Source: Myxococcus xanthus
Lineage (GTDB): Bacteria; Myxococcota; Myxococcia; Myxococcales; Myxococcaceae
Assembly (NCBI RefSeq): GCF_006402735.1
Contig: NZ_CP017174.1
Coordinates: forward strand, 8,908,001 to 8,972,000
Length of the DNA: 64,000 bases
Reading direction: 5' to 3'
Shown here: piece after piece, positions 26,243 through 34,679 of the stretch
Numbering within the stretch: position 1 is the stretch's first letter
Layout: the number at the start of each line of letters is the position of its first letter
Made by a program: the position numbers and the translations under genes
Notes under the pieces: model-generated
What the model was told of the DNA's origin: nothing
The model's database searches: none
Seen by the model: only the letters and a program-made list of their open reading frames with translations

Positions 26243-26596
26243 ATGGAGAAACGGAACAACAGGGTCGCCAACTGGACGCGCTTGCACCGACGGTTCGGCG
26301 ACCACGTGCGCAAGCTTCGGACGACCCGGGAGCTCACGCAGGAAGCCCTCGCGGAACGCAGCGACCTGTCCGTGGATGCCATCCGCCGGATTGAGCGCGG
26401 TTCCTTTTCTCCCTCCCTGGACACCCTCGGAAAGCTCTCGAAGGGACTCGACGTCTCGCTGAAGACGCTCTTCCAGGGCTTCGAGCGCGAACGCTCCAAC
26501 GCCGTGGCGGAGATTTGCGACTTCCTCTCCCTGCGCTCGGGCCGCGAGGTCGAGCTCGCCTGGCGCGTCATCCAGGCCATGTTCGAGGACCGCTGA
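26243..26596 (+). CDS. XRE-family helix-turn-helix regulator
   Basis: A 117-residue DNA-binding protein. Residues about 18-72 form a Cro/C1-type helix-turn-helix (VRKLRTTRELTQEALAERSDLSVDAIRRIERG). The remaining 45 residues are helical. No sensor domain, signal or membrane segment is seen. The ATG at 26243 is in frame with the HTH and directly follows a short A/T-rich stretch. Its target genes are unknown; the divergent neighbour is the exported SGNH hydrolase gene, and the next gene downstream encodes a small Cys-rich exported protein, so either could be controlled by it. Confidence 0.85.
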   Translation: MEKRNNRVANWTRLHRRFGDHVRKLRTTRELTQEALAERSDLSVDAIRRIERGSFSPSLDTLGKLSKGLDVSLKTLFQGFERERSNAVAEICDFLSLRSGREVELAWRVIQAMFEDR

Positions 26597-26697
26597 GGCC
26601 CGCGCGGGCCTGTCACGCTCCCATCACCCTGTGTCGGTACACCTGGATTCGCGGCTCATGGAGAGCCGCGACGTGGCTGTCTTCCACAGGAGCAATC

Positions 26698-26994
26698 ATG
26701 AACACGCTGACGAAGTTCCTCGCGGGCACCGCCTTCCTGTTCTCGCTCACCTTTGCCCCTGGCGCGCAGGCGCAGGAATGCTACGAGGCCTGCGGCTGCA
26801 ACGTGCCCTGCAACAGGGTCTGCACGGATAACGGCCGGCCCTCCCGGTGTGGGCTCGCGGGCGCTACGTGCATCGGTGACTGCGCGAAGAACGACCCGCA
26901 GGCCTCCGCGAGCGACAAGAAGGCGTCCGACAAGGCCGCTCCCGCGTGCGGCCAGCAGCAGACGGACAAGGCCTCGGAAGAAGCCGAGAGCTGA
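26698..26994 (+). CDS. small Cys-rich exported protein
   Basis: A 98-residue protein with a clear signal peptide (residues 1-25, cleavage after AQA). The mature part has nine cysteines within about 40 residues (for example CYEACGCNVPCNRVC), suggesting disulfides, followed by a Lys/Ser/Asp-rich tail with one further Cys. No family is recognised. The ATG at 26698 is preceded by CAGGAGCA, a good ribosome site. Possible jobs are a secreted peptide, a metal binder or a cell-surface component; the sequence does not decide between them. Confidence 0.72.
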   Translation: MNTLTKFLAGTAFLFSLTFAPGAQAQECYEACGCNVPCNRVCTDNGRPSRCGLAGATCIGDCAKNDPQASASDKKASDKAAPACGQQQTDKASEEAES

Positions 26995-27116
26995 GCCCTT
27001 CACGGGGTTTCCAGGGGGTCAGGACGCTCCCACCCGTCCTGACCTCCGCGGTCCGACATCATCCTCACAGGTCGTTTTGAGGGTGCGCCAACCCCAGTGG
27101 TAGCGTGCGGCGCCTG

Positions 27117-28652
27117 ATGACTCCGCTGATGAATCGAGTCGCGAGCCTGCTGTGGACCCTCGCCATCATCGCGGTGCTCGGCGGTGCGGGCGTGTGGGCC
27201 TACCGGCACTCCTCACTGGAGGCCGCCACGCTGCTCCAGGAAGGCGGGCGCTACCTTCAAGCCGCGATGTCGCCGCTGCTCGCCGGGAGCGTGGCCCTGG
27301 CCTTCGGGCTGAGCTACGCCTCCGGCGTGGTGGCCCGCCGCGCGCGGCACCGCCCGGCGCCGTCGAAGCCACCGCCGGCGGGCCCCAGCCTCTCCCCGCT
27401 GGAGGTCCTCACCCCCGACACGGCCACCGCCGTCAGGACGCTGCTCGTGGACCTGGGGCAGCGGCTGCGCCGCATCGCCGCGAAGCCAGACCCGGACATC
27501 ATCGGATTCAAGAACCTGTTGATGGATGGCGCCATCCGCCTGGGCGCCAGCGACATCCACATCCACCCCCTGGAGGCGGGGACGCGCATCGCCTTCCGCA
27601 TGCACGGCGTGTTGGAGGAGGTCCTCTCCTTCCCACGCGAGCACCACTCGCGCCTCATCAACCGCGTAAAGGTGCTCGCGAAGCTACCGCTGTACGACCT
27701 GGACAAGCCCCAGGACGGGCACTTCCCCTGGACCACGCAGGACGGGCCCGCGGACATCCGCGTCTCCATCCTGCCCACCAACCACGGCCCCGCGGTGGCG
27801 CTGCGCATCGCCCGCACCGGCGTGCGGCTGCCCCAGCTTCCGGCGCTCGGCTTCCCCGAAGCGCTGCTCACGAAGTACCAGGAGCTGCTCGCGCTGCCGC
27901 AGGGCCTCATCCTGGTGGCGGGCGCCACTGGCAGCGGCAAGACGACGTCGCTGTATGCCTCGCTGGGCCACATCCAGCAGTCGCGCGGCGAGCTCACGCG
28001 CATCGCCACCATCGAGGACCCCATCGAGTTCGACGTCCCGCTCTTCGCGCAGACGCAGGTCAACGCCGCGCAGGGCTTCAACTTCGCGCACGGCCTGCGC
28101 GCGGTGCTGCGGCAGGACCCCAACGTCATCATGGTGGGCGAGATTCGCGACTCGGAGACGGCGCGCACCGCCATCCAGGCGGGGCTCAGCGGCCACCTGC
28201 TGCTTAGCACCATCCACGCCAACTCCGCCGCGGGCGCGTTCAACCGCCTCATCGACATGGGCGTGGAGCCCTTCCTCCTCGCCTCCGCGACGGCCGCCAC
28301 CCTCTCCCAGCGCCTGGTGCGCAGCCTCTGTCCGCACTGCCGCGCGCCGCAGCCGCTGACGCCCGAGGAGGCGGTGCGGCTGGACGCGGCCGGGATTGCG
28401 CGCGGGAACTTCTTCGGCCCCGTGGGGTGCGAGCGCTGCGAGGGCAGCGGCTACCTGGGGCGCACCGCGCTCTACGAGATGCTCGTCATCTCCCAGGCCA
28501 TCCGCGACGCCGTCAACGCCAAGGTGCCCAGCACCCGCATCCAGGAGATTGCCGTCCAGGAGGGCATGGTGCCCCTGCTGGCCGCGGGCGTCGAACGCGC
28601 GCGGGCGGGCGACACGTCCCTGCGTGAAGTGTTCCGCGTCGTTGGCGGCTGA
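27117..28652 (+). CDS. membrane-anchored GspE/PilB-type ATPase
   Basis: A 511-residue secretion/pilus ATPase of the type II/IV family. It has the usual N2 region (GASDIHIHP), Walker A GATGSGKTT, the aspartate and histidine boxes (TIEDPIEF; HLLLSTIHANS), Walker B IMVGEIRD and the zinc tetracysteine CPHC...CERC near residue 430. Unlike GspE/PilB it lacks the N-terminal partner-binding domain and instead has two membrane helices at about 10-29 and 50-73. The ATG at 27117 is used; a GTG four codons upstream is possible. It is followed within 26 bases by a PEGA membrane protein gene and then a CheY-like gene, which are probably its operon. Confidence 0.88.
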   Translation: MTPLMNRVASLLWTLAIIAVLGGAGVWAYRHSSLEAATLLQEGGRYLQAAMSPLLAGSVALAFGLSYASGVVARRARHRPAPSKPPPAGPSLSPLEVLTPDTATAVRTLLVDLGQRLRRIAAKPDPDIIGFKNLLMDGAIRLGASDIHIHPLEAGTRIAFRMHGVLEEVLSFPREHHSRLINRVKVLAKLPLYDLDKPQDGHFPWTTQDGPADIRVSILPTNHGPAVALRIARTGVRLPQLPALGFPEALLTKYQELLALPQGLILVAGATGSGKTTSLYASLGHIQQSRGELTRIATIEDPIEFDVPLFAQTQVNAAQGFNFAHGLRAVLRQDPNVIMVGEIRDSETARTAIQAGLSGHLLLSTIHANSAAGAFNRLIDMGVEPFLLASATAATLSQRLVRSLCPHCRAPQPLTPEEAVRLDAAGIARGNFFGPVGCERCEGSGYLGRTALYEMLVISQAIRDAVNAKVPSTRIQEIAVQEGMVPLLAAGVERARAGDTSLREVFRVVGG

Positions 28653-28678
28653 GCGCTCTTCCCAAGGAAGCGACCCAC

Positions 28679-29359
28679 GTGAACACCCCTCCCCATCCCC
28701 GCGGCACGCTCCCAGATGCGTCCTCGGAGCCCGATGCCTGGTCCCAGTCCCTGATGGGACGCACGGAGGAGCTGGCCCACCTCCAGGCGCAGACGCCTCG
28801 GGATGCCGACCCCCACGAGGCGCCCCGGGCCCAGCCCCGACTCGACGTGGCGGAGACGCCCCGCAGACGGCACGTGCCCGCCCCACCACCGCCGCCTCCG
28901 CCCAGTCCGCTGGCCGCCGTCCTCCGGCTCTGCGGCGCGGCCGCGGGCCTGCTCGCCGCCAGCATCCTCGTGCTCCCCGCGCTGAGGGACGCCGGTCAGC
29001 CGCCCCTCACGAAGGAGGAGCGGGTCACCACCCGCCCCGAGACGACGCTGGCCCCGAACTTCGACCCGCCGTCGGACGTCCAACCGGGCGAGGTCCGTGA
29101 GCAGCGCGCGTTCATGGAAGGCGCCAGCCTGCTCATGGTCGATTCCGAACCTTCCGGGGCGTCCGTGTCCGTGAATGGCCGGGCCGAAGGCACCACACCG
29201 CTGTCCGTCTCACTGGACTGCGTGACAGACGCGCCGGTTACGGTGAAGCTCACGCGCCGGGGCTACAGCCCCCTGGAACACACCCTCTCATGCCGGCAAG
29301 ACACCATGACCCAGCTCTTCGGAAAGCTGCGCAAGGGGAAGAGCAGCGCGAAGCCGTGA
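28679..29359 (+). CDS. PEGA-domain membrane protein
   Basis: A 226-residue protein. A Pro-rich cytoplasmic N-terminal half (run of eight prolines near residue 68-78) precedes a membrane helix at about 83-100, and a PEGA domain (DSEPSGASVSVNGRAEGTTPLSV) fills the last third. PEGA domains are usually extracytoplasmic and help bind or assemble surface parts. The GTG at 28679 has AAGGAAG seven bases before it. It starts 26 bases after the ATPase stop and its own stop overlaps the start of the response regulator gene, so the three are one operon. Confidence 0.82.
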   Translation: MNTPPHPRGTLPDASSEPDAWSQSLMGRTEELAHLQAQTPRDADPHEAPRAQPRLDVAETPRRRHVPAPPPPPPPSPLAAVLRLCGAAAGLLAASILVLPALRDAGQPPLTKEERVTTRPETTLAPNFDPPSDVQPGEVREQRAFMEGASLLMVDSEPSGASVSVNGRAEGTTPLSVSLDCVTDAPVTVKLTRRGYSPLEHTLSCRQDTMTQLFGKLRKGKSSAKP

Positions 29360-29721
29360 GCATCGCGACCAACATCGTCCTGGTCGTGGATGACGACGCC
29401 GACATCCGCGAGGCCGTGCAGGACATCCTGTCCTTTGAAGGCTACGCCGTGACCCAGGCAGCCAACGGCCAGGAGGCCCTGGCGCTGCTGACCGGACCGA
29501 ACGCGCTGCGGCCCTGCCTCATCCTGTTGGACTTGATGATGCCCGTCATGGACGGCGAGGAGTTCGTCGGCCGCATCCAGCAGGAGCAGCGTTTGACCGA
29601 GCTGCCCATCATCCTCGTCACGGCGAGCGGGCGCGGCCAGGTGCCCGGCGTGCGGGCCGTCCTCAAGAAGCCCTTCGACATGGACGTGCTGCTGAGCACG
29701 GTGGGCGAACACCGCCACTGA
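29356..29721 (+). CDS. CheY-like single-domain response regulator
   Basis: A 121-residue receiver domain with the acidic pocket DDD near the start, the phospho-acceptor Asp in LLDLMMPVMDG, a Thr in TAS, and the Lys in KKPF. There is no output domain. The GTG start at 29356 overlaps the upstream PEGA gene stop by four bases (GTGA), so translation is probably coupled. The partner histidine kinase is not in the same run; a candidate in the window is at 30462-31985 but it is on the other strand. It would presumably switch the membrane ATPase system. Confidence 0.88.
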   Translation: MSIATNIVLVVDDDADIREAVQDILSFEGYAVTQAANGQEALALLTGPNALRPCLILLDLMMPVMDGEEFVGRIQQEQRLTELPIILVTASGRGQVPGVRAVLKKPFDMDVLLSTVGEHRH

Positions 29722-29734
29722 CACAGCGCCCCGC

Positions 29735-30340
29735 TCAGGAGCGCCGCTCTCCCGTCAACATCGCGGCCACCTGCGGGTCCAACTGGAAGGACTCGAAGAA
29801 GCGGTCCGCGTCCTGGGGCGGCTTGCCCTCCGGGTGCAGCAGCAACTGCTGGTAGAGCCGGGGCCCCACCAGGAAGAAGCGTCCGCGCAGGTGGCGCGGG
29901 CCGGACACGCCCTCCACCTCCCAGCCCGGGAAACCACTCAGCACCAGCGGACGCGCGGACAGCCCGGTGGCGCCCAGTGCCTCCAGCGCCCCGTGGCTGG
30001 CCCGGGCCACCACGTCACGCGGGTCCGCCTGGGACACCGCGGCCGCGGGGAAGTCCGTGTAGGAGACGTAGTAGGCGGTATCCACCTCCGGCCGCACGGC
30101 GATGAAGGTGTGGAGTGTCACCGCGCCGACATCCGTCTCCTGCGAACGGCGCTCCTCGCTCACCGGCCCGGGAATCGCGACGGAGAAGCCCCCTTCCGTG
30201 GACTGGACGACAGGCTCGGCGGCCCGCGGGGCTTCGGGCTTCGCGGCGGCGGTCGGCGCCTGCTGGCGGGAGGCACACGCCCCCAGCCCTCCCAGGGCCA
30301 GGAGGGCGGCGAGCGGCGCGGCGCGGCGCGGGGTCTTCAT
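29735..30340 (-). CDS. predicted lipoprotein
   Basis: A 201-residue protein with a lipoprotein signal: short basic N-terminus, hydrophobic run and LGAC at residues 19-22 followed by ASRQQ and a Pro/Ala linker. The mature domain (FSVAIPGPVSEER, YYVSYTDFPA, FFESFQLD) matches a pattern seen in many small bacterial lipoproteins of unknown function. It ends 13 bases from the response-regulator gene on the opposite strand. No catalytic motif is visible. Confidence 0.75.
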   Translation of the reverse strand: MKTPRRAAPLAALLALGGLGACASRQQAPTAAAKPEAPRAAEPVVQSTEGGFSVAIPGPVSEERRSQETDVGAVTLHTFIAVRPEVDTAYYVSYTDFPAAAVSQADPRDVVARASHGALEALGATGLSARPLVLSGFPGWEVEGVSGPRHLRGRFFLVGPRLYQQLLLHPEGKPPQDADRFFESFQLDPQVAAMLTGERRS

Positions 30341-30461
30341 AAGGGCAGGCGACTCCTGAAGGTTGGACCCCGAAGGTACGTCGGGCCTTGCGTGAACGCA
30401 TCCGCCGTCTACGCGCGGACGCGTGCCATGCGACGCTTCGCGCCAACCTGGGGGCAGCCCC

Positions 30462-31985
30462 TCAGTGCAGGGGGTCTTGAGGGGCCGTCAGCCCCGCGTC
30501 CTCTTCGGTATGCCGCGCGGCCTCGGTGGCGATGGCCAGCCGCACGCAGAAGACGGAGCCATGGCCGGGCTGGCTCGTCACGTCGATGCTGCCCCCATGC
30601 CCCTCGACGATGCGCCGGGCCACCGACAGGCCCAGGCCCACTCCCGGGGCGCGCTGACGGGCGTTGCCGGCGCGCTGGAAGGGCGCGAAGAGCAGGCGCA
30701 TCTCGTCTTCGGAGATGCCGATGCCCTGGTCCGTCACGCACAGGACAGCCGTGTCCTGTTCGCGGCGCACGGACACCTCCACGGTGCTGCCCGCTGGCGA
30801 GTACTTCAGCGCGTTGCTGACGAGGTTGTGGAGCACCTGCTCCAGCCGGGCCGGGTCCGCGCGAACCGGCACGGACACGTCCGGCAAGCTGAGACGGAGG
30901 CCATGGCCGGTGTCGCCGGAGCGGTAGAGCTCCACCACCTCGCGGGCCAGCTCACGCGCGTCCCGCACCTCCGGGCGCAGCTCCAACCTGCCGGCTTCGA
31001 TGCGGGTGGCGTCGAGCAGGTCGCCCACCATCCGGTCCAGCCGCTCCACCTGCCGCCCTACCAGGGACAGGGTGCGGTCCATGCGCTCGGGCGTGAGCTG
31101 GGCGCGGCTGCGGTCCGACAGGCCTGTGGACAACTTGAGGGCGGACAGCGGATTGCGCAGTTCGTGCGCCACGCCCGCGAGGAACGCGAGCTGCTGCTCC
31201 TGCTGGTGGGCCAGGCTGTTGGCCATCTCGTTGAACGTGCGGGCCATGTCCCGTAGCTCGGTGGGCCCGGCCTCCGGGGCCCGGGTGCACTTGCTGCCCG
31301 CGCCGAAGCGGCGCATGGACTGGCTGATGTCCCGCAGCGGCTGGAGCGCCACGCGCCGCAGCAGCACGCTCACGACGAGCACCCCCAACAGCAGCAAGCC
31401 GCAGAGCACCACGCCCACGGAGTCCGCCATGTTGTTCCACCGCTCCGCTTCCGAACGGGCCTCGTGCGCGCGCTCCACGTTGATGGAGATGACCTGCTCC
31501 AGGCCATTCAACGCGGCGTCCAGCGCCGGGCCCGCCTCCCGCTCCGCGCGCACCAGGTCACGCTGGGCGGAGAAGTAGACGTCCACGTCCTCGCGGACCT
31601 CGTCGAGCCGCTCGCGCTCCGCATCCGTCGAGGCGATGCGCCGCAGCTCCCCAATCTGCCGGTACAGCGAGGCCTCCAGCTCGAACCGAGACAGCCCGCC
31701 CGGGCCACGGGGCACCCTGACGGGACCTTCCCGGACCATCCGGTCGTGCGCCAGCAGGCCCACCTCCAGCTCCTCGGACACCCGGATGCCCCCGACGGCG
31801 ACACCCAAGGTCGCGGCCGAACGGTCGAGCACGCTCGTCAGGACGATGAGCAGGGTGGCGGCCGCCAACGTCACCAACGTCAGCACCCCCATGGTGGCGG
31901 CGAGCCAGGAGCGCAGGCTCATGGACCCGCCCCGGGCGGAACGAGGGCCATCTGGAACACGGGGTAGACCCGAAGAGACCTTCAC
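30462..31985 (-). CDS. membrane sensor histidine kinase with HAMP domain
   Basis: A 507-residue kinase. Membrane helices lie at about residues 29-52 and 188-213, with about 135 residues between them facing the periplasm as a helical sensor (similar to four-helix-bundle sensors). A HAMP domain follows, then HisKA with the phospho-His in FLAGVAHELRNPLSAL, and a HATPase domain with N-box (NLVSNALKYSP), DQGIG, and GVGLGLSVAR. No receiver domain is attached, so a separate response regulator is expected. The GTG at 31985 has a GAGGAG site; an ATG 63 bases downstream is a second possible start. Confidence 0.9.
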   Translation of the reverse strand: MKVSSGLPRVPDGPRSARGGSMSLRSWLAATMGVLTLVTLAAATLLIVLTSVLDRSAATLGVAVGGIRVSEELEVGLLAHDRMVREGPVRVPRGPGGLSRFELEASLYRQIGELRRIASTDAERERLDEVREDVDVYFSAQRDLVRAEREAGPALDAALNGLEQVISINVERAHEARSEAERWNNMADSVGVVLCGLLLLGVLVVSVLLRRVALQPLRDISQSMRRFGAGSKCTRAPEAGPTELRDMARTFNEMANSLAHQQEQQLAFLAGVAHELRNPLSALKLSTGLSDRSRAQLTPERMDRTLSLVGRQVERLDRMVGDLLDATRIEAGRLELRPEVRDARELAREVVELYRSGDTGHGLRLSLPDVSVPVRADPARLEQVLHNLVSNALKYSPAGSTVEVSVRREQDTAVLCVTDQGIGISEDEMRLLFAPFQRAGNARQRAPGVGLGLSVARRIVEGHGGSIDVTSQPGHGSVFCVRLAIATEAARHTEEDAGLTAPQDPLH

Positions 31986-32196
31986 GCACGCTCCTCACGG
32001 GGTTCCCAGACACGAGGGCCACCCCCATTCCTGAGAGGAGCAACACAGCCAATGCCCACGGGATTCGCGGACCGGACAGCAAGAGGGCACGCCTGACCCG
32101 TTCCCTGAAAGGGGACATCACCGGATGGCGCCAGCCGTGCTAGGGAGGGGCGATACGTGGCCGGCAAGCGCCCTGGCCGACGAGCGAGAGGTCTCC

Positions 32197-32580
32197 ATGG
32201 ACATCATCTCCCAGCCGGTACGCACCTTGAAATTCGATGGCTTCTGGCGCTGGCTCCAGGAGCACACGCACTGCATCCTGCGGTGCGGCTCCGTGGACGC
32301 CATGCTGTATGACCACGACGACTTCCACTGGGCCCTCCTGGAAGAGGAGCGCCAGCACATCGTCCAGGTCCTCAAGGGAAAGGTGCTGGTGGGCGAGCTG
32401 GTCATCCCCGGCCGCGAGGTGACGGAGGTGAACGTCGCCCCCGACCCGGACACGGGCGCCCAGGGCCACTTCCTGGTGGAGCTCATGGGCGGGCCGAAGG
32501 AAGACCCGCAGGCGCTCTACCACTTCATCATGGCGCACGGCATCGACCCGGCGCCGGGACACAAGGACCTCAAGCATTGA
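32197..32580 (+). CDS. conserved hypothetical protein, 127 residues
   Basis: A small protein with no signal or membrane segment. Motif-like stretches include FWRWLQEHTHC, DHDDFHWALLEEE and LVELMGGPKED. No family is recognised. The ATG at 32197 is preceded by GAGAGG. The stop (32580) overlaps the last 11 bases of the glycosyltransferase gene coming from the other strand. Its codon use looks like its neighbours, so it is probably a real gene. Confidence 0.7.
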   Translation: MDIISQPVRTLKFDGFWRWLQEHTHCILRCGSVDAMLYDHDDFHWALLEEERQHIVQVLKGKVLVGELVIPGREVTEVNVAPDPDTGAQGHFLVELMGGPKEDPQALYHFIMAHGIDPAPGHKDLKH

Positions 32581-33628
32581 GGACGGTGCGCTCGATGAGC
32601 GTCACCGCGTCGTCCGTCCCATTGACGTAGGGCCTCGTGCTCCGAGCCGGTCGGGCACGAGCGAGCCCGGCAGCACGCGTCACCAGCGCCTCCACGGAGC
32701 CCGCCCGCTCATCGGGGCGCAGCCGCAGGGCCTGCCTGTCGTAGAGCCGGGGCCGCGCGAGCGCCACGAAGGGTGTTCCGGTGACGCGGGCCTCCTGCAC
32801 GGTGTTGTACCCGCCCGCACCGACGAGCACGTCCACGCCGGGGAGCACCGCCAGCGCGGGCCACGTGGGCATGCGCAGGACCAGGCCCTCCTCCAGGGAA
32901 GCCCCGGCCAGTCTGCCCTGCTTCGCGCGCGGCGCGGGCGCATCCATCACATCTCCGGGCGGCACCAGCCACCGGACCACGGCCTCTGGCCCCAGCATCG
33001 CGTCCAGCCGGGCGGAGATATGCCCCGCCTCCCCTACTTCCTCGGGGGTGCCACAGCCCATCACCGCCACCAGGGCGCGCGTGTCCTCCGCGGGCACGCC
33101 CAGCCGCGCGCGGGCCTTGTCACGGGGCAGCAGCTCGCTGGCTCGCAGGAGCAGCCAGGGCGCGGTCCTCACGGCGCGAGGATGATTCGCGAAGGGCGCG
33201 GCCTCGCCCGGGACGAGCAGCAGGTCGAACGCGTCCACCGCCCGCGCCAGGCCGTACTGCTTCACGTACGTGGGATTCACGTCGCGGTGAATCAGCACCT
33301 TGCGCGCGCGCACGGAGGGCAGCAGCGGCGCCAGCTCGCCACCGAGCCCCCGGGGAAAGGTGTCCACGACGAACAGGTCAGGGCGCACGTCCGCCAGGCA
33401 CTGCTCCACCACTTCGCCCACGGCCTCGCGCCCCAGTGCGGGGTTGAGCCGGAACACCTCGACACCGGTGCCCAGCACGTCCTCCAGCGGGAGCCCGCTC
33501 GCGAACGGGCTGTTGGTGAGCAGGACGACGGAGTGCCCGCGGCGAGAGGCCGCACGCGCCAGCGCGGAGGCACGGGTCAGGTGCCCCATGCCGCCTCCCA
33601 GCGCATAGACGAGCCAACGGCCAGCCAT
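32570..33628 (-). CDS. predicted glycosyltransferase, MurG/UDP-sugar type
   Basis: A 352-residue GT-B-fold glycosyltransferase. The N-terminal GGGMGHLTRA loop and the C-terminal donor-site stretch GAGGYNTVQEARVTGTPFVALAR are the diagnostic parts. No membrane helix is seen; it probably acts at the cytoplasmic face. Its ATG overlaps the stop of the upstream Cys-rich gene (TGATG), so it is translated as part of a four-gene run that starts at 35593. Sugar donor and acceptor are unknown; the context of a membrane protein, a lipoprotein and a Cys-rich protein suggests cell-envelope work. Confidence 0.83.
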   Translation of the reverse strand: MAGRWLVYALGGGMGHLTRASALARAASRRGHSVVLLTNSPFASGLPLEDVLGTGVEVFRLNPALGREAVGEVVEQCLADVRPDLFVVDTFPRGLGGELAPLLPSVRARKVLIHRDVNPTYVKQYGLARAVDAFDLLLVPGEAAPFANHPRAVRTAPWLLLRASELLPRDKARARLGVPAEDTRALVAVMGCGTPEEVGEAGHISARLDAMLGPEAVVRWLVPPGDVMDAPAPRAKQGRLAGASLEEGLVLRMPTWPALAVLPGVDVLVGAGGYNTVQEARVTGTPFVALARPRLYDRQALRLRPDERAGSVEALVTRAAGLARARPARSTRPYVNGTDDAVTLIERTVLNA

Positions 33629-33987
33629 CAGCTCCCGCCCATGTCCTCCTCGAAGGAGGCGTCGTCCTCGTGGCGGAGGCTCTCGCCGTCAGCCTCGGTG
33701 AAATCGTTGGTGTCGTGGGCCCTGCCGCTCCCCGACGAGGCGGCGGCGCCGTAGTACCCGTAGTTGTCGTAGTAGTAGCTCGGGTGGTCCTCGTCCACGC
33801 CGTTCCGGTCCCCCGTGTAGTCCTCGTGTTGCCGCGCGCACGTCGCGCAGAGCATCTCCGCGCCCATGGACGTCACGTGCTGCTCACACAGCGGCATCGC
33901 GCACCGCATGCACGTCATGGCAGCGGGGTTCCCGCAGCCATGGGAGAAGAGGAATCCCACGTTCTCCTGGCAGACCAATCCACTCAT
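33628..33987 (-). CDS. Cys-rich zinc-binding protein with acidic Tyr-rich tail
   Basis: A 119-residue soluble protein. The first half holds a B-box-like cluster (CGNPAAMTCMRCAMPLCEQHV, then CATCARQH), giving about six Cys and two His for one or two zinc ions. The second half is acidic and rich in Tyr and Gly (YYYDNYGYYG), ending EEDMGG. It overlaps the lipoprotein gene upstream by four bases (ATGA) and the glycosyltransferase gene downstream by one base. No enzyme motif is present; a protein-binding adaptor for the neighbouring gene products is a plausible guess. Confidence 0.78.
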   Translation of the reverse strand: MSGLVCQENVGFLFSHGCGNPAAMTCMRCAMPLCEQHVTSMGAEMLCATCARQHEDYTGDRNGVDEDHPSYYYDNYGYYGAAASSGSGRAHDTNDFTEADGESLRHEDDASFEEDMGGS

Positions 33988-34679
33988 GGCTGGGCCAGCT
34001 CCTGGGACGGCGGCGCCTGGAGGTGGAAGAGCAGCGCCATGCGCAGCGGCAGCTCCAGCGCCTCGAAAGCGAGACACGCGGCGGCCTCCGCCGCCAGCAG
34101 CGACTTGGTGGCGAGCAACGTGCGCCCCTGCGCATCACGCAGGGACACCTTGCCCTCGCGCACCTTCACGCGGGCCACGTCCGCGCCAGCGCCGTCCTGG
34201 ATGCGAGCACCGTCGTCCTCCGGCCACACGGAGTATAGGAGCGTGCCCTTCATGTCGTTGAGGCGCCAGCCCGGCCCCTGCCGCGCGAGCGTGAACAGCA
34301 CCTGCCGCTGCTCACCGTCCCGCACGGTGAGCGCCCCGCCCGCGGAGCCGACGACATATCCCAGCGCCACGTCATCCGGGCCAGAGACCTTCAGCGACGC
34401 GCCCTTCCACTTGTAACGCGCCAGCTCGCGCTCCTCGCCATCCACCAGCTTGGCGCCGTCATCCTTCGGCTTGAGGGAGAAGCGCTCGCGGTCGGCGTCG
34501 TCCTTGAACTTGAGCTTGCCCTCGAGGCCCTTCACGTCCGCGGCGGCGACGGGGGCGCCAACGGCCTCCTGAGCGCGGACGGCTTGCGGCGCCTCGGCGT
34601 CACCGGACTTGGAGCACCCGGCGGCGCCCGTGAGCGCGACCAGGGAACAACAGAGAAGGAACCGGCCCATGCCCATCAT
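33984..34679 (-). CDS. lipoprotein of unknown function
   Basis: A 231-residue predicted lipoprotein: the signal ends GAAGC at residue 22. The mature part repeats a strand pattern of about 50 residues with charged turns (KFKDDADRERFSLKPKDDGAK; VRDGEQRQVLF; VREGKVSLRDAQGRTLLA), so it may be a beta-propeller or an OmpA-like strand protein. Its start overlaps the stop of the upstream membrane-protein gene by one base (TGATG); a second Met three bases on gives the same signal. Its stop overlaps the Cys-rich gene start. No catalytic motif. Confidence 0.75.
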   Translation of the reverse strand: MMGMGRFLLCCSLVALTGAAGCSKSGDAEAPQAVRAQEAVGAPVAAADVKGLEGKLKFKDDADRERFSLKPKDDGAKLVDGEERELARYKWKGASLKVSGPDDVALGYVVGSAGGALTVRDGEQRQVLFTLARQGPGWRLNDMKGTLLYSVWPEDDGARIQDGAGADVARVKVREGKVSLRDAQGRTLLATKSLLAAEAAACLAFEALELPLRMALLFHLQAPPSQELAQP

